Positions 5,381-11,286 of a DNA stretch of 45,334 bases are shown here, in pieces. Under the pieces are notes generated by a model, which worked only from the letters and a program-made list of their open reading frames with translations, had not been told where the DNA came from and did no database searches. This DNA comes from a bacterium (GTDB lineage: Bacteria; Patescibacteriota; Minisyncoccia; UBA6257; 2-01-FULL-56-20). The translations under genes were made by a program, and so were the position numbers. Location: NCBI GenBank assembly GCA_021827685.1, contig JAKAUM010000008.1, positions 1 through 45,334 on the forward strand, written 5' to 3'. Each line of letters begins with the position of its first letter. Position 1 is the stretch's first letter.

Positions 5381-6208
5381 ATGAGAAAAATTATTTTAGC
5401 CGCCGTCATTCTCCTTGTATTTCCGTCGATGGCCTATGCTTCGTGGTGGAATCCGCTAACTTGGAATTGGAATCCCGTTTCTTGGGTGGCGGTGATCATG
5501 GGCGACACCAATACCCAGTCGCAAACTCCATCAAAGGCAACGATTGCCACAACTTCTATCGCCACTACGACTCCCAATCTAAAACCGAGCGACAACTCTG
5601 TCGGCACGAAAAGTAGCGCCGCGGATACTCGCCCTCAGGCCTCCAAGCCGCCTACGCCCGTTAAAATAACCGCGAATAACGAACCAGTTATAACTGTAGC
5701 ACCTCCCCAAACGCCACAAAATACTCAATCGCAACCCACGAGCCACGCTCCCACCCCAACGCCACCGAGCACGAACGTATGCAACGGGACACTCTGTAAT
5801 GGTCTCTGCTACAATGCTTGTCCAGCCGGTCAGGATTTTATCTGTCCCGCTGGCGGCGGTCATGCGTATTGCCAACTCAGCCAGCAACAGCAGGAAGCGA
5901 ATCTGGAGGCCCAAAAACAGCAAGAGCTGGCGCAATTAGAATCGGCGCTGCAATCATGGGAAAACGAACTGGCTGCCCCAAATAATCAGATACAGCAGAT
6001 ACAAAATGAGATGAACCAAGATCAATGTTCGGCGGCCCCAAACCTTTCTGGGGCCGGAGGAGAGCAAGGTCTTGAGCAAATTCAGCAGGCGCAAACTTGC
6101 GCTTCATTGGCCGATGAGATAATTAACGTCCAAAACGGTGAAGTGCCCGCCGAAAACGAAATTGCTTACATTCAGCGGGAAATATATCAAGTAGAAAATA
6201 CTCCATAA
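5381..6208 (+). CDS. Secreted Cys-rich protein with Gln-rich coiled coil
   Basis: Secreted or surface protein of 275 residues. The signal peptide is clear (MRKIILAAVILLVFPSMAYA, residues 1-20), followed by a Trp-rich SWWNPLTWNWNPVSW motif, a Thr/Pro/Ser-rich linker to about residue 130, a cysteine-rich module CNGTLCNGLCYNACPAG... with about seven Cys (about 138-165), and a Gln/Glu-rich segment likely to be coiled coil to the end. The ATG at 5381 is chosen because it begins a perfect signal peptide; the frame stays open 96 nt upstream, but that part lies in the structured leader. Function is unknown; disulfides and the linker suggest an extracellular adhesin or pilus-like role, which is inference. 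First gene of an operon with 6224. Confidence 0.72.
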   Translation: MRKIILAAVILLVFPSMAYASWWNPLTWNWNPVSWVAVIMGDTNTQSQTPSKATIATTSIATTTPNLKPSDNSVGTKSSAADTRPQASKPPTPVKITANNEPVITVAPPQTPQNTQSQPTSHAPTPTPPSTNVCNGTLCNGLCYNACPAGQDFICPAGGGHAYCQLSQQQQEANLEAQKQQELAQLESALQSWENELAAPNNQIQQIQNEMNQDQCSAAPNLSGAGGEQGLEQIQQAQTCASLADEIINVQNGEVPAENEIAYIQREIYQVENTP

Positions 6209-6223
6209 AAACGGCTAAACGGC

Positions 6224-6787
6224 ATGTGGATCATAATATTTCTATTGATTATCGTCGGTGTATGGCTTGCGTTTGGGAGAAAAGCGGCAGGCAAAACGAT
6301 TCTCATAACGTTTACCTTGGCATTTGTCGGATTCGTTGGCCTCATCGTTTGGGTAATGACCACTTATCCATCTAAGCCTTACGTTCCGCTCACTAATAAC
6401 ACGGTGAGTCAAAATACAACGGCGGGAAATCCATCACAGACAATACCCAGCACCGCAGAATCTGCGTTGCCATTATACGTAGGTCAATGCTCTATGACAA
6501 CGATTTCTCAGATTGGCACGAGGCTCACGGATGGAACGACTGGAAATCCCATTCCAGGCTCTGGGAGCGCGATTTGGTATGCCAACGGGGGCTATCAGGT
6601 ATCATATGACACTATTCAAGGGATTACAGATTCTCAAGTTGGCGATGCAATTAAATTGTGTCTGGTTTCCATACCGACGAACTGTCCACCGGGAGATAAC
6701 CGTGGCAAAGTATACGATGCAACGAATTTAAGAACAGGTGAAACGTGGGAAGCCAGCGATTCAGAGCATGGTTGTGGAGGCGCTTAA
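6224..6787 (+). CDS. Membrane-anchored hypothetical protein
   Basis: A 187-residue protein with two N-terminal membrane spans (residues 1-17 and 24-46) and an exported C-terminal domain of about 110 residues after a Thr/Asn/Ser-rich linker. The domain has four cysteines (CSMTTIS, KLCLVS, NCPPGD, HGCGGA) that could form two disulfides. No family is recognised. It starts 15 nt after the secreted protein at 5381 and is presumably cotranscribed. The pair looks like a surface module of the mobile element; a host-range, attachment or competition role is possible but unproven. Confidence 0.7.
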   Translation: MWIIIFLLIIVGVWLAFGRKAAGKTILITFTLAFVGFVGLIVWVMTTYPSKPYVPLTNNTVSQNTTAGNPSQTIPSTAESALPLYVGQCSMTTISQIGTRLTDGTTGNPIPGSGSAIWYANGGYQVSYDTIQGITDSQVGDAIKLCLVSIPTNCPPGDNRGKVYDATNLRTGETWEASDSEHGCGGA

Positions 6788-6885
6788 ACGATGCAATTCA
6801 GCAGGTAAGGTTTAATAAGATATGGCCTATTATCACATTTGTCGTTGTGATGACGATCATCTTTTTTATATTCCGTATATTTTAA
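6772..6885 (+). CDS. Possible 37-residue membrane peptide
   Basis: A short frame overlapping the end of the previous gene encodes a basic head (LNDAIQQVRFNKIW) and then one hydrophobic helix (PIITFVVVMTIIFFIF), ending in a stop. The start would be TTG at 6772; no ATG is available. The membrane helix pattern in an AT-rich spacer is suggestive, but the start is weak. It may be the third gene of the surface operon. Confidence 0.35.
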   Translation: MWRRLNDAIQQVRFNKIWPIITFVVVMTIIFFIFRIF

Positions 6886-6902
6886 AGGCTGGATGTACGT
6901 TT

Positions 6903-7376
6903 TTAATAAACTGGAACCTCGCCTGATTCGATCAACCGCCACACTAGCTCCGGATGCCTTTTGATATAGCGTGAGGCTTTCCGTTCGGGCCGTGTAGGTT
7001 GCCGATAAGGGAACTTGATGCACTTTCGGCAGAGCATCGCATCCAGCTTTTCGTCCGCGTAAAGGTATTTTGCTCTCCGGCCGCACCAAACGCAGATAAA
7101 ATAGAAAATAAAGCCCTTGCCGAGGTTTGAGGGGACGTAATCAATGTCTTGGCAGTATTTGTAGAGATCGCCAGAGTGAACATTCAGCATCGAGCGCAGG
7201 GGTGAGTGCATGGGATCGCTAAAAAGCTTTTTGTAATAGTCTGCGTCCGAGCGCGACCTTATAACTGGTCGCCGCTGGCCCTTGTATAGCTCCCACGCAT
7301 AGCGCCGGAGATAGTCGTTAATGTGTATTTGGGCCACTATCGCCCCTTTTCGTTTCTCGAATCGGTTTTGGAACAT
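6903..7376 (-). CDS. Zinc-ribbon hypothetical protein
   Basis: A 157-residue protein with a C-terminal zinc ribbon: CVWCGRRAKYLYADEKLDAMLCRKC (two CxxC pairs, about residues 95-119). The spacing and the following FPYRQ resemble a family of short proteins often seen on integrative elements, in which CxxCGRR...L...CRxC is followed by L/F-x-Y-x-Q. The N-terminal half is basic and helical (YLRRYAWELYKG...). A nucleic-acid-binding function is likely; the exact role is unknown. It is convergent with the operon at 5381-6787. The ATG at 7376 is the first in frame. Confidence 0.65.
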   Translation of the reverse strand: MFQNRFEKRKGAIVAQIHINDYLRRYAWELYKGQRRPVIRSRSDADYYKKLFSDPMHSPLRSMLNVHSGDLYKYCQDIDYVPSNLGKGFIFYFICVWCGRRAKYLYADEKLDAMLCRKCIKFPYRQPTRPERKASRYIKRHPELVWRLIESGEVPVY

Positions 7377-7734
7377 TGCTTTAGATTAAGAGGGACGTAC
7401 AGATTAGCTAAGAGATTTCTAGTAATAGCACCTTTTTATAGTCCATTTCTGAGATTAACGGCGTCGCTATCCAATCTCTCAAAGGCATGGGTTCCATCTC
7501 CAACGTGTGTACTCGAAAACCAGAATGTCCCATTAATTTCTTACTAATTTTCGATCATTCAATATCTCGCCCCACTCCAAAATGAAGCTTTCCAGCCTGT
7601 TCCAATTATTTTCAACCATGTCCACCCAAGTACATTCATTTAAAGCGCTTCTACGCTTCTGCGCGTGCCGGAGCGCGTAGCGCGAACTTGACATATTTAT
7701 AAATACAGTATATAATTTATGCAGGAGGTTCCAG
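7377..7734. other. Intergenic stretch before the gene at 7735
   Basis: No gene can be supported here. It holds the promoter of the gene at 7735 (7688-7716) and the imperfect inverted repeat around GCGCGTGCCGGAGCGCGTAGCGCG near 7660-7684. A frame on the minus strand across 7533-7690 lacks a good start and a protein-like composition. Confidence 0.5.
7688..7716 (+). promoter_or_regulatory. Full-consensus sigma70-type promoter
   Basis: TTGACA (7688-7693), a 17-bp spacer and TATAAT (7711-7716): every base matches the consensus. The expected start near 7723 would leave a 12-nt leader consisting of the ribosome binding site AGGAGG and a short spacer. Confidence 0.85.
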
Positions 7735-8163
7735 ATGGAACGACAGCCGAGCTCGCGACAACGCGGGTTTCTTGAAAATAGGGGGATAGTTGCGCCGCCA
7801 ACCTTCGCAGCTTGTAACCGCCTCATCGGTTTTATCAAATGTGGCAATGGGACAATTGGTGATAACGAAGCCAGCCGGATCGCGATCACTAAATCATACG
7901 AGCAGCGATGGATTGGCAAGCGAGTCCAGTATCGGTCCAAATCGCCCTGGCAATCGGCCAAAGACGAAGGCACCGTGGGGTATCTCGTGGCTTACGATCC
8001 TTTCCACGACGGGGACCTCATCAGAGATGCCCGTCGGCATTATGGGCAGGACGCAACCCTTCATCCGTTCCAGATATTCGTGCGATGGGAGCAGGGTAGA
8101 CCTAGCATCACCTGCATACGATTACTCGAACTGGCTGAAGCTAAAGCAGAGGCCGCGCATTAA
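7735..8163 (+). CDS. Hypothetical protein of the accessory element
   Basis: A 142-residue soluble protein of unknown family. The start is firm: a full AGGAGG site lies 7 nt before the ATG and a perfect consensus promoter directly upstream. The C-terminal half (residues 60-130), with VQYRSKSPWQS...GTVGYLVAYDPFHDGDLI...HPFQIFVRWEQGRPSITC, looks like a compact beta-rich fold. No signal peptide or membrane span. A terminator follows 22 nt after the stop, so it is a single-gene transcript and probably strongly expressed. No function can be inferred. Confidence 0.62.
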   Translation: MERQPSSRQRGFLENRGIVAPPTFAACNRLIGFIKCGNGTIGDNEASRIAITKSYEQRWIGKRVQYRSKSPWQSAKDEGTVGYLVAYDPFHDGDLIRDARRHYGQDATLHPFQIFVRWEQGRPSITCIRLLELAEAKAEAAH

Positions 8164-8185
8164 GGTCCCTATTCAAAAGACCCGA

Positions 8186-8229
8186 GAGGGCTCCATACTC
8201 GTCAGAACCGGTGTGGAGTCCTCTTTTTT
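8186..8229 (+). terminator. Intrinsic terminator after the gene at 7735
   Basis: GAGGGCTCCA (8186-8195) pairs with TGGAGTCCTC (8214-8223), one G-U, followed by six T. Confidence 0.85.
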
Positions 8230-8512
8230 ATCGAGAACTTGGTTGCTTAAAGAACCGCCCTCTGCCTCCACGAGATCGCCGGACTTTCCAACGGTCGGCC
8301 GCGCAACCTTGCTCTGCGACCATCCATTGCGGATCTTCTGCATTGCATCACGGCGGGCGCGTAGCAGGTTCGGATTTTTGAATATGCCATGTACATGGCG
8401 TGGAACAACGGGTGGTGCGAAGCTATTGAACCATTACGGCGGTGTGGCTGATGATCATCGTGGACAACGTGCTCCATCTGACCATCAACTATCTGGCCCT
8501 AACCCATCTCTA
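8230..8512. other. Stretch between two terminators without a supported gene
   Basis: I find no convincing gene. Two tiny plus-strand frames overlap as TGATG: one encodes MYMAWNNGWCEAIEPL... (ATG near 8389) and stops at the TGA that overlaps the ATG of a 20-codon frame MIIVDNVLHLTINYLALTHL ending just before the second terminator. They could be peptide genes or decayed coding sequence; the composition is only suggestive. Confidence 0.3.
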
Positions 8513-8565
8513 AGCCCGCGAGAGCCCGCACATTCCGTGCTGACCTCGCGGGCTCTTCTTTTTAT
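8513..8565 (+). terminator. Intrinsic terminator
   Basis: AGCCCGCGAG (8513-8522) pairs perfectly with CTCGCGGGCT (8545-8554), followed by CTTCTTTTT. A transcribed unit must therefore end here on the plus strand, although no firm gene was found upstream of it after 8229. Confidence 0.85.
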
Positions 8566-8720
8566 ATTGTTAGTCTCCTCCCTGGATTATCGTGTTTCGC
8601 GTAAAAAGGTGTCAAAAAGTTTGGGAGCACCTTCCGCATTACCATACTGGGGTAAGGTATGCCCAGTCTTACACTCTCGGCATCTGCGATACTGAGCTCA
8701 CTTACCCCTTATTTGCTTTC

Positions 8721-8762
8721 TCAAGAAATGAAATGCCCGCTTCGGAAAATCCAAAGCGGGCA
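8721..8762 (-). terminator. Intrinsic terminator of the minus-strand gene at 8800-9402
   Basis: TGCCCGCTT (minus strand, 8762-8754) pairs with AAGCGGGCA (8742-8734), followed by TTTCATTTCTT. Confidence 0.7.
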
Positions 8763-8799
8763 AAGGAACAAAGGATCCAAGGAATCGAGCGACAGAGGA

Positions 8800-9402
8800 T
8801 TATCTGCGAGGCCGGACACCAGCTAAGACGCTACCGGCGCCGAACCCACAGTCGGACCTACTCAAGCCGAGCCTGCGCCCGCCGAGCTCGCGGCCGACAT
8901 ATAACGTATAGGGACGGAAACGCGGGCACCGCCAAGACTTGTGCAGAAAGATGATATAGGGTTTGTCGCCCGTGGTCGTCTTCCCATACTGCTCGGCGAA
9001 TCTGAGCGCATATTCCTCGGTTGGCTGATCAAGTCCGGCCCTCTGGAGGTACTCGAGCCCCTCTTCCTCGCTGAAGGAAAAGATAGGGTCAATGATCTCG
9101 ATCTCAACTGTTGCCTCGTCATGGGGTTTGAGAGGGAAGTTGGCCTGCGTGATGTAGTCGTCAATCCGCAGCTTCGCATCCTTCCAGGACTGCGCGATCT
9201 GGTCAGTAGTGGTTTTGCCCCCGAGCGTAACGCTGTAGATCTCACCCGGAGCGAATCTGCCCTCGATGGCGGCCTGGAGGTGGAATCTCAGTTGAAATGG
9301 GTTGAATGGGTAACCTTTCTGTTGCCGGAGCTGGCGCCCCAGTTCAAAGAGTTGCCCCGTGATAGACTCGTAGATTTCGCCTGCGACGATTTGTTTCGCC
9401 AT
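8800..9402 (-). CDS. Conserved hypothetical protein, IVxGE...GRQLRQ type
   Basis: A 200-residue soluble protein. The N-terminus MAKQIVAGEIYESITGQLFE followed by IGRQLRQ-like and YPFNPFQLRFHLQAAIEGRF matches a short family I recall as common in CPR genomes, usually annotated as hypothetical. The C-terminus ends with the FAGVRPR-like signature (VLAGVRPRR). The ATG at 9402 is preferred over the upstream frame because AAGGAGA lies about 9 nt before it and because the upstream frame runs through a hairpin leader. No function is known; the family often sits in single-gene units. It has its own consensus promoter, a structured leader and a terminator. Confidence 0.68.
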   Translation of the reverse strand: MAKQIVAGEIYESITGQLFELGRQLRQQKGYPFNPFQLRFHLQAAIEGRFAPGEIYSVTLGGKTTTDQIAQSWKDAKLRIDDYITQANFPLKPHDEATVEIEIIDPIFSFSEEEGLEYLQRAGLDQPTEEYALRFAEQYGKTTTGDKPYIIFLHKSWRCPRFRPYTLYVGRELGGRRLGLSRSDCGFGAGSVLAGVRPRR

Positions 9403-9448
9403 GACGATGATCTCCTTTTCTGCGATGCCGCCTTTGGATTTTCGGACA

Positions 9449-9506
9449 GGCAGGACATAGCTTTCAGATTGCAATGCATTCTGCGAGCTGGAAGCTATGT
9501 CCTGCC
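9449..9506 (-). promoter_or_regulatory. 15-bp hairpin in the leader of the gene at 9402
   Basis: GGCAGGACATAGCTT (9449-9463) and AAGCTATGTCCTGCC (9492-9506) are perfect inverted copies separated by 28 nt. In the minus-strand transcript this is a 15-bp stem in the 5' leader, about 16-70 nt after the predicted start. No T-run follows, so it is not a terminator; mRNA stability or a regulatory fold is likely. Confidence 0.7.
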
Positions 9507-9528
9507 GTCCCTATAAAGGAACGTCATA

Positions 9529-9557
9529 TTTATACTATCGATATCTTACGATGTCAA
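9529..9557 (-). promoter_or_regulatory. Promoter of the gene at 9402
   Basis: On the minus strand TTGACA (9557-9552), a 17-bp spacer and TATAAA (9534-9529). Start expected near 9522, giving a leader of about 120 nt that contains the hairpin at 9449-9506. Confidence 0.8.
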
Positions 9558-9577
9558 TCCGGCCGCAATGCCTGGAC

Positions 9578-9606
9578 GGCGCCAGGAAATATTCCGGCGC
9601 CTTTTT
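9578..9606 (+). terminator. Plus-strand terminator-like hairpin
   Basis: GGCGCCAGGAA and TTCCGGCGCC form a stem (9578-9601, one bulged A) followed by five T. It reads as a terminator on the plus strand, yet no plus-strand gene lies just upstream; it overlaps the end of the small minus-strand gene at 9608. Confidence 0.6.
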
Positions 9607-9607
9607 A

Positions 9608-9709
9608 TTACCCGATGACGCCGCTCGCCCAGTAGGCGGCCGCGGCACCGGCGATAAAACCGAAGAGGAACACGTAAAAATAGCCGAGCATAGTAGCGGT
9701 GGCACGCAT
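9608..9709 (-). CDS. 33-residue membrane peptide
   Basis: A 33-residue frame, MRATATMLGYFYVFLFGFIAG then AAAAYWASGVIG, is one hydrophobic helix with small residues at the end, typical of small single-span membrane proteins. ATG at 9709 is preceded, 30 nt upstream, by TATAAT (minus strand, 9745-9740). There is no good ribosome binding site. Function unknown; it may belong to the host chromosome rather than the element. Confidence 0.5.
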   Translation of the reverse strand: MRATATMLGYFYVFLFGFIAGAAAAYWASGVIG

Positions 9710-9857
9710 AAAGCGGCAGAATCGTTCGATTCGCGTCTGATTATAACGGACTCGCAAAAAGTTTTCCACGAGTTCGGTGTGGAAAAGAGGGGAAATGCGT
9801 ACGGAGGCCGTTTCTTCGTCCGTAGGGGGACGTGCCGCCGGCGCGGCAACGACTTAT

Positions 9858-9885
9858 TTGACATCTGCGCGCTGTGCGGTATATT
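9858..9885 (+). promoter_or_regulatory. Promoter with -10 box 6 nt from an ATG
   Basis: TTGACA (9858-9863), 16-bp spacer, TATATT (9880-9885). The expected start falls on the ATG at 9892. Confidence 0.75.
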
Positions 9886-9891
9886 GAAAAT

Positions 9892-10014
9892 ATGAAACAC
9901 GCAAGTTCCCGCCATCTCTGCGCTCTCGTCCAACTCCGCGCCGTGGTTCGGCGCGGTGCGCTCGCGGTAATTTTTGCGAATATTGGGAGCCGTGCCGGGG
10001 GCGGAGGGGTCTGA
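9892..10014 (+). CDS. Possible 40-residue leaderless peptide (or a small RNA)
   Basis: The ATG sits where transcription from the promoter at 9858 should start, and the frame runs 40 codons (MKHASSRHLCALVQLRAVV...) to a TGA. The composition is basic and alanine-rich. The same transcript contains a strong hairpin (CCGCGCCG/CGGCGCGG, about 9940-9960) and ends at a terminator near 10062, so it could equally be a non-coding RNA of about 170 nt. I cannot decide between them. Confidence 0.35.
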   Translation: MKHASSRHLCALVQLRAVVRRGALAVIFANIGSRAGGGGV

Positions 10015-10039
10015 CGCGCTTGCGTAGCCCGAAGCTATG

Positions 10040-10066
10040 CCCCGGACGCGAACCGGGGATTTTTAT
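10040..10066 (+). terminator. Terminator of the short transcript at 9892
   Basis: CCCCGG and CCGGGG form a compact stem around 10040-10058 (loop ACGCGAA), followed by ATTTTTAT. Confidence 0.65.
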
Positions 10067-10150
10067 GCTTGGAGGTTCGCGCGAGTCCCATGAGGGTTCC
10101 CTGCGCGCCCGCGCTGATATGGGAGACAGGACTCGCGCCAACCCCGAAGC
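10067..10150 (+). ncRNA. Long hairpin leader upstream of the gene at 10199
   Basis: GGTTCGCGCGAGTCC (10074-10088) pairs with GGACTCGCGCCAACC (10129-10143) with one mismatch, and GCTT (10067-10070) with AAGC (10147-10150) extends the stem across a small internal loop. Inside lie CCCAT/ATGGG and AGGG-TT-CCCT. This 84-nt fold is 48 nt from the ATG at 10199. It may be a leader element or part of an independent RNA; I do not recognise it. Confidence 0.5.
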
Positions 10151-10198
10151 GGTATGTATGACGGGTTGGAAGCTCTTTGAAAACGGAGGTAATAGGAC

Positions 10199-10726
10199 AT
10201 GATTGGAGAGGGCATAGTATTAGTCTTCACTGTAGGAGATGAAGATTCTGAATCCGCCGATGTAGCGTTGGCGGATATGCTTACGTCATTGATCGCGGAG
10301 GATCGTCGGAACGGGCGGCGCCGTACCGATGTCGGAGTAAGGAAGTTCCGTTCCTATGCCCGGGCCGCCGCGGCCTTGGAATGGCTGAAACTGGCGGATT
10401 TCCCCTGGGGGATTTCCGCCGGAGTCGCGTTGCCCATTTTTACGGCGCCGGCGGACGCGGTGGGCGGTGCAAGCCGCCTGGTCCACTATTGTCACGAGGA
10501 AAATATAATGTTCCCGGTGGATTATATCGGGGCACTGTTTCCGGTTGCGCTAGTGGTTCATGAAAACTTAATGAGGTATCCCCATAATTTACTATTGACG
10601 GCATACCATACCCTAGCCCGGCTCAGGCACCCCGAGGCTATCGTGCCGAGCCAGATCTGGGTGCCGTTTGGGGGGAGCATCCCCCCGCGCGCCGCCGGGG
10701 TTGCTTCTCGGATTACTGCTCTTTAG
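10199..10726 (+). CDS. Hypothetical protein
   Basis: A 175-residue soluble protein of unknown family. The start is supported by GGAGGT about 10 nt before the ATG. Residues 1-30 (MIGEGIVLVFTVGDEDSESADVALADM) look like a beta strand followed by a helix; a middle stretch (DFPWGISAGVALPIFTAPADAVGGASRLVHYCHEEN) and the end (PSQIWVPFGGSIPPRAAGVASRITAL) are Gly/Pro-rich. No motif is recognised. A perfect intrinsic terminator follows 4 nt after the stop, so it is a single-gene unit, with an 84-nt hairpin in its leader. It lies between the accessory block and smpB and could belong to either. Confidence 0.55.
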   Translation: MIGEGIVLVFTVGDEDSESADVALADMLTSLIAEDRRNGRRRTDVGVRKFRSYARAAAALEWLKLADFPWGISAGVALPIFTAPADAVGGASRLVHYCHEENIMFPVDYIGALFPVALVVHENLMRYPHNLLLTAYHTLARLRHPEAIVPSQIWVPFGGSIPPRAAGVASRITAL

Positions 10727-10730
10727 CATT

Positions 10731-10760
10731 ACTGCCGCGTTCAGACGCGGCAGTTTTTTT
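10731..10760 (+). terminator. Intrinsic terminator after the gene at 10199
   Basis: ACTGCCGCGT (10731-10740), loop TCAG, ACGCGGCAGT (10745-10754), then a run of seven T. Confidence 0.92.
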
Positions 10761-10779
10761 ATCTCCCTTTATTATTTCC

Positions 10780-11217
10780 CTATTCCCCCCGCCGTATTTC
10801 GCGCTCATGCGCGCGTTTTTTGAGCGCTTCGCGCTTGTCCGATTTTTTGCGCGCCCGCCCGAGGCCAAGCTCGATTTTTATAAATCCGTGTTTTAGGTGC
10901 GCGCGGAGAGGGATCAGGGTGCGCCCCTTTTCCTGGAGCGCGCCGGCGAACCGCTTGACTTCTTCTCTCGTGAGCAGGAGCCGCCGGGCGCGGTCTTCTT
11001 CGTAGTCCGCGGGTGCGTTTCTCGGCTGATAGGGGGGGATATGCGAATTTACGAGCCACGCTTCGCCGCGGCGCACTGCGACGCGGGCGCCTGCGATCTG
11101 CATCCTGCCGCTTTTTGCGCTTTTTACTTCCTGCCCCGTCAGCTCGATTCCGGCGTCGCAGGTCTCCGCAATGTCGTAGTCGAACCGCGCCCGGCGGTTC
11201 TCCGCTATGCTTTCCAT
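10780..11217 (-). CDS. smpB: SsrA-binding protein SmpB
   Basis: SmpB binds tmRNA and delivers it to stalled ribosomes. The 145-residue protein has the whole family pattern: ENRRARFDYDIAETCDAGIELTGQEVKSAK, a VNSHIPPYQPRN segment (usually SHIxPY), RRLLLTREEVKRFAGALQEKGRTLIPL and the basic C-terminal helix LGLGRARKKSDKREALKKR. ATG at 11217 is preferred to the in-frame ATG at 11226 and the further upstream start because a TATAAT box (minus strand, 11230-11225) ends 7 nt before it, giving a leaderless mRNA. smpB and ssrA are 8.5 kb apart here, separated by the accessory block. Divergent from argS. Confidence 0.95.
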   Translation of the reverse strand: MESIAENRRARFDYDIAETCDAGIELTGQEVKSAKSGRMQIAGARVAVRRGEAWLVNSHIPPYQPRNAPADYEEDRARRLLLTREEVKRFAGALQEKGRTLIPLRAHLKHGFIKIELGLGRARKKSDKREALKKRAHEREIRRGE

Positions 11218-11224
11218 AGGTTCC

Positions 11225-11230
11225 ATTATA
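11225..11230 (-). promoter_or_regulatory. -10 box of smpB
   Basis: TATAAT on the minus strand, seven bases before the smpB ATG. No clear -35 box. Confidence 0.55.
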
Positions 11231-11286
11231 GGCGTAATATGAAGGGAAGCGTACATGCGGCAGCGCGCGGGTATGCATGCACGAAT

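Larger units (their letters stand above)
2298..9560. mobile_element. Putative integrative element inserted at the 3' end of ssrA (right end uncertain)
   Basis: A large serine recombinase lies directly against the tmRNA 3' end, a usual arrangement for integrative elements. The block that follows has visibly lower GC than the flanks, is dominated by genes I cannot assign to core functions, and separates ssrA from smpB. It includes a small basic protein coupled to the recombinase, two secreted or membrane proteins, a zinc-ribbon protein and structured leader RNAs. I could not find a second copy of the tmRNA 3' sequence, so the right boundary is a guess; base composition rises again after about 9560. 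No replication, conjugation or phage structural gene is recognisable, so it may be a small or decayed element. Confidence 0.5.

Noticed and set aside
7790-8695. 301-codon plus-strand frame across the gene at 7735 and two terminators
   Set aside because: It runs through two intrinsic terminators in a frame different from the gene with the AGGAGG start and has low-complexity, Ser/Arg-rich composition.
8941-9895. Plus-strand frames opposite the 9402 gene and across 9497-9895
   Set aside because: The first is antisense to a supported gene; the second crosses a promoter, a terminator hairpin and the small membrane gene on the other strand.
10121-10143. GGAGACAGGACTCGCGCC as a possible second att copy of the tmRNA 3' end
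   Set aside because: Only the first six bases match the complement of the tmRNA 3' end; the rest is part of a local hairpin. No convincing att repeat was found.
10731-10760. Terminator at 10731 as a bidirectional terminator also serving smpB
   Set aside because: The T-run exists only on the plus strand; on the minus strand the hairpin is followed by AATGCTAAAG, so smpB must end in another way.
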